Shown one piece after another: positions 1-10,797 of a stretch of DNA of 64,000 nt. The DNA is from CAZSBB01 sp964605235 (lineage in GTDB: Bacteria; Planctomycetota; Phycisphaerae; Phycisphaerales; Phycisphaeraceae). The DNA lies in NCBI GenBank assembly GCA_964605235.1, contig CAZSBB010000031.1, forward strand, positions 10,217 through 74,216, written 5' to 3'. The notes beneath the pieces are model-generated. The model made no database searches and was not told where the DNA came from. It saw only the letters and a list, made by a program, of their open reading frames with translations. Positions within the stretch are counted from its first letter, which is position 1; each line of letters starts with the position of its first letter. The translations under genes and the position numbers were made by a program.

Positions 1-319
1 ACCCCGGGAGCAGTACCTGCGCGGCCGGGCGATTGAGATTCTCGCCGCCCGCATCGCCAGTTTTGAAGTCAATGACGCCCGCGCCTGGCTGGCGGATGGT
101 TTGCCGCGCCTGGGTCTGGACCCGGTGTTCGTGGACGACCAGATGCTGGAGATGCGCAGCCGGCTGCGCGAACTGGCGGGCGTGTTCCAGGTGGATCTGG
201 GCGAATGGCAACTCCGCCGCGCCACCCGGCAGGAAATCATGGTCGAAGCCGCGCAGGCGTTGCAGGACCTGTTGATTGACCGCTTGACCCTGCGCGAGTC
301 GCTGGGTCTGGAGGGTTGA
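1..319 (+). CDS. C-terminal part of an unidentified protein (5' end outside window)
   Basis: The frame is open from the first bases of the window to a TGA at 317-319, giving about 105 residues. The visible part is charged and mostly helical in character, with the stretches GLDPVFVDDQMLEMRSRL and FQVDLGEWQLRRATRQE. I do not recognise the family. The stop lies just before an HDOD-domain gene whose GGAGGG ribosome site overlaps the end of this frame, so the genes are probably co-transcribed. An intracellular signalling role is only a guess from that context. Confidence 0.6.
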   Translation, partial: PREQYLRGRAIEILAARIASFEVNDARAWLADGLPRLGLDPVFVDDQMLEMRSRLRELAGVFQVDLGEWQLRRATRQEIMVEAAQALQDLLIDRLTLRESLGLEG

Positions 320-324
320 ACTCG

Positions 325-1225
325 ATGACCTTCGCATCGACCGACAACCTGGCAGCGCTGTCGCCCGCCGGCGGCCCGGTGCCGCTGGAGCGCGTGCTGC
401 GCCGCATCCGCGAGGTTTCCACCTTGCCGCAGATCGCCCTGCGCACCGTGGAAATCTGCAACGATCCTGCCGCCGGGGCGGCGGATCTGCGCCGCCTGCT
501 CGAGTCCGATCCGGCGCTGAGCAGTCGCGTGCTCAAGTGCGTCAATGCGGCATCCAACGGCCTGGTGCGGCGCATCGCCTGTCTGCAGGAAGCCATCGCC
601 TATCTCGGCTTCGGGCAGATTCGCAATCTCGCCATCAGCGCCTCGGTCAGCGACATCTTCCGCCAGCGCAGCGTCATCGGTTCCTACCAGCGTCAGCAAC
701 TCTGGGAACACATGGTCAGCGTGGCGGTGGGCGCGCGGCTGCTGGCGACCCGCGTGGGCCTGACCAATTTCGAAGACGCCTTCCTGGCGGGATTGCTGCA
801 CGACCTGGGCGTGATCCTGGAAGACCAGTACGTCCACCAGGGGTTCGAGCAGGTCATTGCCGCGCTCGCCCCGGAGCAACAGCTCTGCCATCTCGAACAG
901 AGACTGCTCGGCTTCGATCACGCCACGCTGGGTTCCCGGGTGGCGGGGCATTGGAACTTCCCCAAGGGCATCACCAGCATCATTCGCTTTCACCATATGC
1001 CGCAGAATTACCGCGGCGACCAGGAGCAGTTGCTCGCCTGCGTGGCGCTGGCGAACTACCTGTGCTCGGCGCGCGGGCCGGCGTCGGTCGGCGTGCATCT
1101 GGTGACCTGTCATCCCTGGGTCATTGACACGCTCAAGCTGACGCGCAATGACCTGAAAGTGCTCATCGAAGATCTGCAGGCGGAACTGCGCAATCAGCGC
1201 ACCCTGCTGGGAGTATTGACCGGCC

Positions 1226-1236
<11 letters not shown>
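325..1236 (+). CDS. HDOD domain signalling protein
   Basis: This 303-residue protein has an HDOD domain over roughly residues 25-225. Recognisable parts are LPQIALRTVEICNDP near the start, ESDPALSSRVLKCVN, YLGFGQIRNLAI and GLLHDLGVIL. HDOD proteins are HD-related domains that often act in signal transduction without proven hydrolase activity. I chose ATG 325 because GGAGGG (310-315) sits nine bases upstream; an in-frame TTG at 316 is possible but would abut that site. The end overlaps the start of the downstream hybrid histidine kinase by 11 bases, which suggests translational coupling and a shared pathway. Confidence 0.88.
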
Positions 1237-3343
<2,107 letters not shown>

Positions 3344-3510
3344 ATGGTCTGGTTCATCGCTCATGGCCGCACCCGGTTCAGCGCGCTGAAGCGGGTGCGG
3401 TGTTGTGCGCCTGGGGCGTGGCGGATCGGTGAAATCACCGGCGGCTTCTTGACGGTTTCGTCCGGCGTCGATACCGTCCAAGTATTGGATCATGCAATGG
3501 TTGCTCGCTG

Positions 3511-3573
3511 CCGGAGCTTCCCCCCGCAGCTTCCCCCGGAGATTCCCCCCGGAGCTTCCCCCGGAGATTCCCC
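3511..3573 (+). repeat. Five-unit CCGGAG(C/A)TTCCCC minisatellite abutting a start codon
   Basis: Units begin at 3511, 3524, 3536, 3549 and 3561, alternating 13 and 12 bases. Four carry GGAG and one carries GCAG. The last unit supplies the ribosome-binding GGAG for the SH3 protein that starts at 3574. The C-runs could allow G-quadruplex formation on the opposite strand. Related CCCCGGA arrays occur at 30431-30487 and 53717-53773. The 3344-3510 stretch before it shows nothing I can name. Confidence 0.75.
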
Positions 3574-5085
3574 ATGACATCTTTGCCACGCCTGTTGACT
3601 GTGTTGCTGCTGTCGCTCTGGAGCAGCGTCCCGCTGCTGGCGCAGGACGCCGGGTTCGCCGGCGTGATCACCGTCAATGATGTGGAAGTGCGCTCGGGCG
3701 GGGGGGTGAGCTATTACATTGTCGGGCGCCTGCCGGTGGACACGCCGGTGGAAGTCCGCGAGCAGATTTTCGAGTGGTACGCCATCACCCCGCCGCCCGG
3801 CGTCTTCAGTTATGTATCCAAGGCGTACATTGATGCCAAGGGCGACGGCAACAAACAGGGGATCGCCAACAGTGACCGCGTGAAGGTCTTTGCCGCCAGC
3901 CTCGCCGGGCCCGGTGAAAGTTTTCGTCGGCAGTTGACGCTGTTCAAAGGCGACACGGTGACGATCGTGGGCGAAGAGGGCGGGTTCTACAAGATTCTGC
4001 CGCCCAAAGGCACACTGGTGTACGTGCCGGTGTCGGCGGTTCGCAAAGGCGTACCGGCGGTGAAGCCCGCGACCTCCACCGCGGCCGTCGCCAGGTCGGT
4101 GGAAGAGGTTCTGGCGAGCACGCCCGCGCCAGCAGCGAAGCCTGTGCCCGCGCCGGCGCCAGTTCCTGCGAGCAACCCGGCGCCCCAGGTTGCCGCGACT
4201 TCGCCTCAAGTGGACGTGAAGCCGCTGACCGCCGCCGATCTGCCGCCGTTGCCGTCGTCGGCGCCGGCAGCGACTCCCGCTCCCGCATCGACGGCGACTC
4301 CCACTCCCGCGCCGGCGTCTGACCCCGTCACCTTGCCGATGGTTGCCCAGGCTCCTGCGCCGGCGCCCGTCGTCGCTCCTGCCGCGCCAGTGGTGACTCC
4401 GCCGACGCCCGCGCCAGCCGCATCGGCAGCGGTGGTCGACGCCGCGCCCGAGCCTGCTCCCGCCGCTCTCCCTGCCCCCACTCCTGCGGCAGCGGCAGCC
4501 GCCACGGGCACGGACATCCAACTGCCCGAGCCATTGCCAGCCGCGACCACCGACCTGCTGCGGGCGGTGGAGCAGCGTTTTGCCGCCGCGCAGGATTTGC
4601 CCTTGCCCCAGCGTCCGCTCAAGGAACTGCTGCAGGCGTATGAACTGGTCAAACGCGCGCCGGACCTGCCGCTGGCGGATCAGCGTCTGGTTTATGCCCG
4701 CATGGTGCAGCTCAAGCGTGATGCCGACCTGCAGGCGACCTTGGCGCGGATCAGCGATGTGCAGCAGAGTGTGGCGGCGGAAATCGCGGCCGAGCCGGCG
4801 CCCGCGCCGCAGCCGGCGGCGCCGACGTACAACGCCATGGGCGTGCTGACCGCCAGCGTGGTGTACAACGGGCGGTCGCTCCCGCAGTTGTATCGGCTGG
4901 TCAATCCCGCCAACCAGCGCACGGTGGTGTATGTGCATCCGACCCAGGCCGTCTTGCCCGCCGCCCATCTGGGCCGCACGGTGGGACTGCTCGGTGAAAT
5001 CCGCTACGACGCCGGCCTGCGGCTGCAGGTGCTCGACCCCACCCAGGTGGATGTGCTCGAGTCGCCGGCGCCGGCCGCCAACTGA
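3574..5085 (+). CDS. Exported SH3-domain protein with long Pro/Ala linker
   Basis: This 503-residue protein starts with a signal peptide (TSLPRLLTVLLLSLWSSV, cleavage probably after LLAQ). Two bacterial SH3-like segments follow, at about 28-85 (VNDVEVRSGGGVSYYIVGRL) and 90-150 (VTIVGEEGGFYKILPPKG). Residues 150-310 are a low-complexity Ala/Pro/Thr linker, followed by a helical stretch and a C-terminal beta-rich segment (MGVLTASVVYNGRSLPQLY to the end). Bacterial SH3 domains often bind peptidoglycan or peptides, so an envelope role is likely but not shown. ATG 3574 follows a repeated GGAG element. A lipoprotein gene follows about 100 bases downstream. Confidence 0.8.
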   Translation: MTSLPRLLTVLLLSLWSSVPLLAQDAGFAGVITVNDVEVRSGGGVSYYIVGRLPVDTPVEVREQIFEWYAITPPPGVFSYVSKAYIDAKGDGNKQGIANSDRVKVFAASLAGPGESFRRQLTLFKGDTVTIVGEEGGFYKILPPKGTLVYVPVSAVRKGVPAVKPATSTAAVARSVEEVLASTPAPAAKPVPAPAPVPASNPAPQVAATSPQVDVKPLTAADLPPLPSSAPAATPAPASTATPTPAPASDPVTLPMVAQAPAPAPVVAPAAPVVTPPTPAPAASAAVVDAAPEPAPAALPAPTPAAAAAATGTDIQLPEPLPAATTDLLRAVEQRFAAAQDLPLPQRPLKELLQAYELVKRAPDLPLADQRLVYARMVQLKRDADLQATLARISDVQQSVAAEIAAEPAPAPQPAAPTYNAMGVLTASVVYNGRSLPQLYRLVNPANQRTVVYVHPTQAVLPAAHLGRTVGLLGEIRYDAGLRLQVLDPTQVDVLESPAPAAN

Positions 5086-5189
5086 CCCCGAGCGCAACCC
5101 GCAATGGGCCTGGCAGGGTGCATGAGAATGGTGGTTGACCGGCTTGCCGTGGGCGGCGATGCTATGACCATCCAGCAGGAGGGCGCTGC

Positions 5190-6029
5190 ATGAAGTGCGG
5201 GTGGTGGCGAAACATGGGCATGAGCTTGCTGCTGTTGTGCAGCCTGACGGGCGGCTGCGCCACCCCACCGGCGGACACCGGATCGTCGGCGGCGTCAAAA
5301 TCTCCGGCGCCGGCGAAAAAGTCCGGCTTCGACTGGTCGCGTCTGAATCCATTCGCCTGGGATTACGCCCAAGCCGGCCGGGGTTTTCAGGAAAAGTACC
5401 ACTTCAAGGTCGGCGACACCTGGATCATCAAGCCCCCGCTGGAGCCGCGCCCCGTGCGGCTGCTCTTCGCCCGCAGCCAGGAGGGTCAGCCGGTGCTGCC
5501 CCTGCCGGTGTCTGAGCTGGCGGACCCGATGTTGCCGGCGCCAGTCCCCGCCGCGCCGCTCGCCGATGCCGCGGCGCCAGCCGAGAGCACGCCGCCGGCC
5601 GATGCAACTGTTCCCGCCGCGCCCGCGGAGCCGACGTCGAACGCGACATCAAGCCCCGTGCCGCCGGTCCTGCAGGTGCAGGTCATGGAGCTTGATCTGG
5701 TGACGGGCAACGCGTCGCTGCGCGATGTGGATGGCCGGGTGTATCCCTTCCAGACCGATCCGCAGCGGCTCGAACGCCTGCGTACGCTGACGCGCGGCCC
5801 CGAGTGGGTCATGGGTGACGTCAAGCCCCAGCGGGACGCCGAGGCGGTGACCTACTACACGCTGCTGGCGATCGAAGCCGACGAAGTCACGCGCTACCAG
5901 GTGGAGCTCGCCGTGCCGGGACGCAATCGCAAACCGCTGCCGGCGCTTTATGCGGAGTTGCTGGAGATGTTCGTTCGCGCCCATCGGGTGGCGCATCCGC
6001 TGAGCGAAACCATCAACCTGCTCCAGTAG
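5190..6029 (+). CDS. Putative lipoprotein of unknown function
   Basis: This 279-residue protein has an N-terminal hydrophobic segment ending in a lipobox-like LTGGC, suggesting a lipid-anchored exported protein. Residues 120-160 are an Ala/Pro-rich linker. The C-terminal half (VQVMELDLVTGNASLRDVDGRVYPFQTDP onward) looks like a compact globular domain I do not recognise. A strong AGGAGGG at 5176-5182 supports ATG 5190. It probably shares a transcript with the exported SH3 protein upstream. Confidence 0.72.
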   Translation: MKCGWWRNMGMSLLLLCSLTGGCATPPADTGSSAASKSPAPAKKSGFDWSRLNPFAWDYAQAGRGFQEKYHFKVGDTWIIKPPLEPRPVRLLFARSQEGQPVLPLPVSELADPMLPAPVPAAPLADAAAPAESTPPADATVPAAPAEPTSNATSSPVPPVLQVQVMELDLVTGNASLRDVDGRVYPFQTDPQRLERLRTLTRGPEWVMGDVKPQRDAEAVTYYTLLAIEADEVTRYQVELAVPGRNRKPLPALYAELLEMFVRAHRVAHPLSETINLLQ

Positions 6030-6271
6030 CGGGTCTGGCGGTCACTTGAACCCAGGCCGGCAATTACTCGACTTTCGCGGGTCCGCGTCCGGTTATTGTC
6101 GTTGCCCTCCGATTCGTCCGAGAACGCTTGCCCAGCCGGCGCAATCGGCAAGGTCGCGGCGCGCCGGTGGAAAGCCGCGCTGCGCAGGTGAACTGGCCCG
6201 GTGTTGTTTCCGATGGAAGGCATAGACGCATCGCCAAGACTGGTGCGTTTTCCCGCCACGGAGCAATAACC

Positions 6272-6784
6272 ATGTTCGACGCCGCCCAACGTGATCCGGC
6301 CCTGCGCATCGGGGAAATCCTCATCGAACGCGGCGTGCTGAGCGAACAGCAGGTCCGCGAAATCCTCGATGCCCAGCAGAAGCGCGGCATCCCGTTCGGC
6401 GTGCTGGCGGAGAAGATGTTTGACGTCACCATCGAAAGCGTCGAAGACGCCTGGATCGAGCAATACCATCGCTTCACCGGCACCCTGGACCTGGCGGACC
6501 AGCGCATCGACGACCGGGCCCTGCAACTGATCAGCCGACGCCAGGCGTGGCAGTTCGAAATGCTCCCCCTGCGCTTCGAACCCACCGGCGAACTGCTCAT
6601 GGCGGCGAGCAAATCCCGCCTGGCGCGGGCGGTCACCTTCGTCGCCCGCCGGCTCGAACCGGTGGTCTACTTCCGCGTCGCCGAGCGCGAACAACTCCGC
6701 GACTTCCTCCGCATCCACTACCCGATGCCCGAAGTGTCCGAGGAAATCATCCGCCAGGCCCTGGGCTACTCGCTGGCGGGCTAA
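6272..6784 (+). CDS. MshEN-type (GspE/PilB N-terminal-like) domain protein
   Basis: This 170-residue protein begins RIGEILIERGVLSEQQ and continues with ILDAQQKRGIPFGVLAEKM, the repeat pattern of the N-terminal domain of GspE/PilB-type secretion ATPases. Some such domains bind cyclic di-GMP. No ATPase domain follows, so this is a stand-alone regulatory or adaptor form. The start at 6272 is supported by a GGAG at 6259-6263; longer in-frame extensions lack recognisable sequence. Nucleotide binding is inference only. Confidence 0.72.
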   Translation: MFDAAQRDPALRIGEILIERGVLSEQQVREILDAQQKRGIPFGVLAEKMFDVTIESVEDAWIEQYHRFTGTLDLADQRIDDRALQLISRRQAWQFEMLPLRFEPTGELLMAASKSRLARAVTFVARRLEPVVYFRVAEREQLRDFLRIHYPMPEVSEEIIRQALGYSLAG

Positions 6785-6856
6785 CCCCCCCGGAAGTTTC
6801 TCCCGGAAATCCAACTTCGCTGGTAGATGTCCCATGCCTGATTGGGCGCGGTGCTC

Positions 6857-6972
6857 AACGAGCCGGAAGCGTCAGCGACGGGCTACGCCTGCGGCCGCCG
6901 AGCGCTGCAGGTGAATCACGGATCGCCTGGGCGACCGAGCGCCCCGCCCGTCGCTCACGCTTCCGGCTCGTT
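6857..6972. repeat. Long imperfect inverted repeat (planctomycete REP-like)
   Basis: Left arm 6857-6883 and right arm 6946-6972 are complementary at 26 of 27 positions, starting AACGAGCCGGAAGCGTCAGC. The 62-base centre is GC-rich. It lies between the convergent MshEN-domain gene and ruvX. Conceptual translation gives the peptide NEPEASATG, which from memory recurs in spurious planctomycete ORFs. It may be a mobile REP-like element or a convergent transcription barrier. Confidence 0.8.
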
Positions 6973-6985
6973 GCCGAGGGGATGT

Positions 6986-7435
6986 TTACTGTCCATCCTC
7001 AGCGCCCGGCTCCAGCGGCTCGGCGTGCGTGGACCCATCAAGCAAATCCTGCAGCATCACTGCCGCGGCAAGGGCGTCGCGCCGGGATTTCTTCTGGCCA
7101 TGCGTCAGCCCGGTGCGCGCCATCTGCTCATCAGCGCGGGCGCTGGTGAGGCGTTCATCCACCAGCAGCACCGGCAAATGAAAATGGGCGTGCAGTTGGG
7201 CGCCGCGCTGCCGGGCGGCGACGGCGGCGGGGCCTTCGGTGCCATCCATGTTGCGCGGCAACCCCAGCACCAACGCATCCGGCTCATGCTCGGCGATCAC
7301 TTTCGCCAGGGCAGTCAACCACGCGGCGGGGGTGCTGGCGATGATCTGTTCCACCGGCGACGCCAGGCGCAGCCCATCGCTGCCGACCGCCAGGCCGGTG
7401 CGTTTGGCGCCCCAGTCGATCGCCAGATAGCGCAT
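6986..7435 (-). CDS. ruvX: RuvX/YqgF family Holliday junction resolvase-like protein
   Basis: This 149-residue protein carries the RNase H-like signatures of YqgF/RuvX: RYLAIDWGAKRTGLAVG at the N terminus, ALVLGLPRNMDGTEGP in the middle, LLVDERLTSARADEQM and RRDALAAAVMLQDLL near the end. The conserved Asp and Glu residues for metal-dependent nuclease action are present. The family is linked to 16S rRNA 5'-end maturation and to resolvase-like activity. I chose the ATG at 7435 (MRYLAIDWG); longer in-frame extensions are unconserved. manC lies 37 bases upstream on the same strand. Confidence 0.93.
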   Translation of the reverse strand: MRYLAIDWGAKRTGLAVGSDGLRLASPVEQIIASTPAAWLTALAKVIAEHEPDALVLGLPRNMDGTEGPAAVAARQRGAQLHAHFHLPVLLVDERLTSARADEQMARTGLTHGQKKSRRDALAAAVMLQDLLDGSTHAEPLEPGAEDGQ

Positions 7436-7472
7436 GACGCCAGGCCTCCGCGGGAATGCTCTGTCAGCCATG

Positions 7473-8570
7473 CTACTGCAACTGACTGCCGAAGCGCTGG
7501 CCCACCATTTCATGCAGTTTCTTGAGGTCCTCGGCGCGGTCGCGGCGGCAGATGAGCGTGGCGTGGGGGGTGTGCACGACGATCAGGTCCTCGCAGCCGA
7601 TGGTCGCGATCAGGTGCTCACCGTCGTTGGAGGCGATCAGGTTCCGCCGGCTGTCCAGCAGCAGATGGCGGCCCGCGGACAGGGCGTTGTCGTCATCATC
7701 CGTCGGACAGGTCAGCGCGAAGCTTGGCCAGGAACCCACATCCAACCAGCGCAGCGGCATGGGGATCGCCGCCACGCTTACTTCGCTGTCCTGTGACGCC
7801 GGCTCCATCACCGCGTAGTCCACGCTGATTTTGGGCAACGTGGGATACACCTCATGCAGCGTCTGCACCCGCTGGCCCGCCTGACGCCACGCGGCGGCGA
7901 TGCGGAGCAGGCCCGCGTGATTCTGCGGGGCGTAGCGGGCGATGCAGTCGAGCAGGGTGCTGGCGCGCCAGACGAACATGCCGCTGTTCCACAGATAGCT
8001 TTCGGCCCCGGCGGCGAGATAACGCTCAGCGGTATGGAGGTCGGGCTTTTCCTTGAACCGTTGCACGCGGCGGGCGACGGAATTGAGCGGTTCGCTCAGT
8101 TCGAGGTAGCCGTAGGCCGTGGCGGGGTGGGTGGGGGTGATGCCGAAGGTCACCAGGGTGCGCGGTTGCAGTTCCGCCAGTTCAAACCCTTTGGTCAGAA
8201 TTGCCTGGAACTGGTCCACTGGCTCGATCAGGTGGTCCGCGGTAAGCACCGCCACCACGGCGTCCGGGTCCTGCTGCGCCAGCACCGCGGCGGGATAACC
8301 CACGGCGTTGAGCGTGTCCCGGCCCACCGGTTCGGCAAGGTATTGTCCCGGTTCGAGGTGCGGCAGGGCGGTGAGAATGGCTTCCCGATGCGCCTGCCCG
8401 GCACAGATGAAAATCTGCCCGTCCGGGAGCAAGCCCCGCACACGCTCGAGCGCCACCTGCAACAGGCTGCGCCCCTGCAAAAACGGAATGAGCTGCTTGG
8501 GCTGGGCGGCACAACTCATTGGCCAAAGCCGGGTGCCCGAACCACCTGCCATGATGACGGCGTATCGCAT
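7473..8570 (-). CDS. manC: Mannose-1-phosphate guanylyltransferase
   Basis: This 365-residue enzyme should form GDP-mannose from mannose-1-phosphate and GTP for polysaccharide synthesis. The nucleotidyltransferase signature VIMAGGSGTRLWPMS is at residues 5-19, with PKQLIPF just after, and RFKEKPD lies mid-protein. Its length matches the stand-alone GT-A form without the fused isomerase domain seen in longer homologues. The start at 8570 is divergent from a LacI-type regulator, and they share a 196-base control region with palindromes at 8663-8676 and 8757-8768. It is probably co-transcribed with ruvX. Confidence 0.92.
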   Translation of the reverse strand: MRYAVIMAGGSGTRLWPMSCAAQPKQLIPFLQGRSLLQVALERVRGLLPDGQIFICAGQAHREAILTALPHLEPGQYLAEPVGRDTLNAVGYPAAVLAQQDPDAVVAVLTADHLIEPVDQFQAILTKGFELAELQPRTLVTFGITPTHPATAYGYLELSEPLNSVARRVQRFKEKPDLHTAERYLAAGAESYLWNSGMFVWRASTLLDCIARYAPQNHAGLLRIAAAWRQAGQRVQTLHEVYPTLPKISVDYAVMEPASQDSEVSVAAIPMPLRWLDVGSWPSFALTCPTDDDDNALSAGRHLLLDSRRNLIASNDGEHLIATIGCEDLIVVHTPHATLICRRDRAEDLKKLHEMVGQRFGSQLQ

Positions 8571-8662
8571 GGGGCAAATGTAAACCCCGGTTCACCGGGC
8601 GGCAAGCAAAGGCAACCAACTGACGCCCCGCAAGTGCCAAGCCGCAGCCGAGGCATAATGCA

Positions 8663-8676
8663 GTCAAATATTTGAC
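8663..8676. promoter_or_regulatory. 14-bp perfect palindrome in the manC/lacI divergent region
   Basis: GTCAAATATTTGAC is a perfect palindrome about 20 bases upstream of a likely promoter for the LacI-type gene (TTGCAG 8683-8688, 17-base spacer, TACGAT 8706-8711). It is AT-rich in a GC-rich background. It is a candidate operator or activator site for either divergent gene. Confidence 0.5.
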
Positions 8677-8682
8677 AAAACA

Positions 8683-8711
8683 TTGCAGCGGGGGTTCTGG
8701 CACGGTACGAT
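8683..8711 (+). promoter_or_regulatory. Candidate sigma70-like promoter for the LacI-type regulator
   Basis: A TTGCAG -35 and TACGAT -10 are separated by 17 bases and lie 56 bases upstream of the start codon at 8767. Agreement with the consensus is moderate. Confidence 0.4.
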
Positions 8712-8756
8712 TCATCCGGTCGGGGATGGTTCGGGGGCAGGCCGGTGAAATACGGA

Positions 8757-8768
8757 ATATCGCGATAT
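8757..8768. promoter_or_regulatory. Palindrome overlapping the LacI-type start codon
   Basis: ATATCGCGATAT is a perfect 12-bp palindrome whose last two bases are the first two of the ATG at 8767. Its position suits autorepression by the regulator it overlaps, but that is untested. Confidence 0.45.
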
Positions 8769-9891
8769 GAGCTTCAATCACGCCAATCCAGCGGATACCC
8801 GGCGCGGGTCGGTGCGGCTGCGTGATGTGGCGCGTCGGGTTAAAATTTCGACGGCAACGGCGTCCATGGCGATTGCCGGGCATCCTCGGGTCAGTTCCAC
8901 CACGCGTGATCGGGTCTTGCAGGCGTGTGCGGAGCTGGGCTATCGCACGCCGCGCCAGCGCCGGGGGGAGGACTCGGGTTTTGGCTCCGAAGGGGTGGCG
9001 GCCGGGCGGGTGGGGCTGGCTTTGCTGGGGCAGACACTGCTGAACCCGGTGAACACCGAGTGGTTTTCGCATTTGTCGGGGCAGCTCAAAACGCAACGGC
9101 GTCAGCTGGAGGTCTTTCAACTGGCGGGCGAATCGGAAGGCCAGCATGCCGGCCCGCTGGCGCGGGAGATCGCCGAGTTGTCGACGGACTGCTGTGGCGT
9201 GTTGCTCAGCGGCAGTCGGGTCAGTCGGGCGTTGCTGCGTGAACTGGAACAACTGGAAGTGCGGTTCGTGCTGCTGGGCTGGCCGCTCAATGATCACGCG
9301 CCCCACCGGCCGCACTGCGGCGTGGTGGTGGCGGGGGACGATCAGACGATGGGTCGGCAGGCGACCGCGGCGCTGCTGCATGGGGGCGCGGGCGCGGCGC
9401 GCGGCGCCCTGGGCGAAGTGGGTTTCATTGCCGAAGCGATGCCCGCCGGCTGCAGTCACAGTCGCTGGCTGGAGGGTTATCGCCTGGCGCACCGCGACGC
9501 CGGCGGACGCGTGGACGAAACGCTCATCCATGTCGTGGGCACGGAGCATCGCCAGTTGCCCGCGGCGGTGACGGCGCTGCTTGATCGACCCCGTCCGGCG
9601 CGGCGCTTCGTGGTGACCGACATCCCGGCGGCGGCGCAGCTGATGCGCCTGCTCGAACAGCGTGGCCTGACGCTGGGCGCTGACGACCTGGCGGTGTGGG
9701 GCGAAGCCAATCGCGCCCAACGCTACGGCCTGCAGGCCGCCACGCTGCATTACCTCGATCCCCGTGCCTTCATCGATGCGGCGCTGACGCATGTCCTGGC
9801 CCCGGTGGGTCACGGTTTGCCCAGCGGCAGTGTGGTGCTCACGCCCACCCGTTGCGAACGTTTCACGTCCTCGTCATCCCCGCGCGCTTAG
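8767..9891 (+). CDS. LacI/GntR-type transcriptional regulator
   Basis: This 374-residue protein has a LacI-family helix-turn-helix near residues 18-60 (RLRDVARRVKISTATASMAI, then VSSTTRDRVLQACAELGYR). A periplasmic-binding-protein-like sensor domain follows, with VGLALLGQTLLNPVNTEW and a late segment like other LacI sensor domains. The effector is unknown. It is divergent from manC and 47 bases upstream of a prepilin-like protein. From general knowledge, planctomycetes and relatives often pair LacI-type regulators with prepilin-like proteins, but the link is not explained. Confidence 0.88.
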   Translation: MSFNHANPADTRRGSVRLRDVARRVKISTATASMAIAGHPRVSSTTRDRVLQACAELGYRTPRQRRGEDSGFGSEGVAAGRVGLALLGQTLLNPVNTEWFSHLSGQLKTQRRQLEVFQLAGESEGQHAGPLAREIAELSTDCCGVLLSGSRVSRALLRELEQLEVRFVLLGWPLNDHAPHRPHCGVVVAGDDQTMGRQATAALLHGGAGAARGALGEVGFIAEAMPAGCSHSRWLEGYRLAHRDAGGRVDETLIHVVGTEHRQLPAAVTALLDRPRPARRFVVTDIPAAAQLMRLLEQRGLTLGADDLAVWGEANRAQRYGLQAATLHYLDPRAFIDAALTHVLAPVGHGLPSGSVVLTPTRCERFTSSSSPRA

Positions 9892-9938
9892 ACGCCACAC
9901 GCGGCGGCCGGCCCTTCCTCTGCCTCAGGAGATTCGAC

Positions 9939-10754
9939 ATGTTGACCCGTTCCCCACGCAGTCGGCAACCAGCGGCGGCATTCACGCTCATCGAACTGCT
10001 GGTGGTCATCAGCATCATCAGCCTGCTCATCGCCATCCTGCTGCCGGCTCTGCAAAGCGCCCGGCTGGCGGCGCGCAAGGTGCAATGCGCCACCCAGCTG
10101 CGCCAACTCGTGCTGGGCCACAAACTGTATGCCGACGATTTCAAAGGCTGGTTCCCCGGCTCTCCCGCGACCAGCCAGGCGGGCATCCTCATCGCCGGCA
10201 GCAGTGGCTCGCCGGGCACCGACCCGCTGCAGATGGGCTATTGGGGCGGCAACGCCAATCTGCTGATGTGTCCGGACACGAACGTCAACCCGGTGAGCTG
10301 GTACTACCCGCCGCATTGGAACTGGTCGGTGCGCACGCGCTTCGCCACCTACCGCTTCACCGCCTCCAGCTACACCAGCACGCAAAGCTGGATGTTCTTC
10401 GGCCTGCATCCCAGTTCGCTGGGGGCGTGGTCCACCGTGCGCAACGACAACAAGGTGTCCAACTGCATCCCCAATGAGGATTTCGCCGGGCGGGTCATCA
10501 CCGACCCGGTCTACAACGCCAACAAGCAGTACATCCACGAGCCGGCGCTGATGCCCATGGCGATGGACGGCCGGCGCAACGGCAACACCTTCTATGTGCC
10601 TTACAACCAGGCGCAGACCAACAACCACGAAAAGCTCCACGGCGCCAATGTGGCGTTCGTCGACCATCACGTGCAGTGGGGCGATCAGGACCGCGACGAA
10701 CAACGCACCGGCCTGGGCTACGCCGGCGGCGAGTCGGGGTGGATGCGGTGGTGA
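9939..10754 (+). CDS. Prepilin-type N-terminal cleavage/methylation domain protein
   Basis: This 271-residue protein carries a type IV prepilin-like leader followed by AFTLIELLVVISIISLLIA, with the conserved Glu five residues after the processing site. Cleavage would follow Ala rather than the usual Gly. The C-terminal region ends with HGANVAFVDHHVQWG, like planctomycete pseudopilin-type surface proteins. The start at 9939 has AGGAG at 9928-9932. It should be exported and processed by a prepilin peptidase. It sits directly after the LacI-type regulator. Confidence 0.87.
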   Translation: MLTRSPRSRQPAAAFTLIELLVVISIISLLIAILLPALQSARLAARKVQCATQLRQLVLGHKLYADDFKGWFPGSPATSQAGILIAGSSGSPGTDPLQMGYWGGNANLLMCPDTNVNPVSWYYPPHWNWSVRTRFATYRFTASSYTSTQSWMFFGLHPSSLGAWSTVRNDNKVSNCIPNEDFAGRVITDPVYNANKQYIHEPALMPMAMDGRRNGNTFYVPYNQAQTNNHEKLHGANVAFVDHHVQWGDQDRDEQRTGLGYAGGESGWMRW

Positions 10755-10797
10755 AAAGTGCCGGAAGTGTCACCGTCCCGGCGGTGAGGCGCATCTC

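Noticed and set aside
3344..3577. 77-residue frame after the hybrid kinase
   Set aside because: It has no recognisable motif, its C-terminal half is translated minisatellite, and it overlaps the next gene's start.
6190..6271. Possible riboswitch before the MshEN-domain gene
   Set aside because: Some bases resemble the cyclic di-GMP class I motif, but the conserved core could not be matched.
6842..7525. 227-residue frame starting in the inverted repeat
   Set aside because: It is translated repeat followed by the antisense of ruvX.
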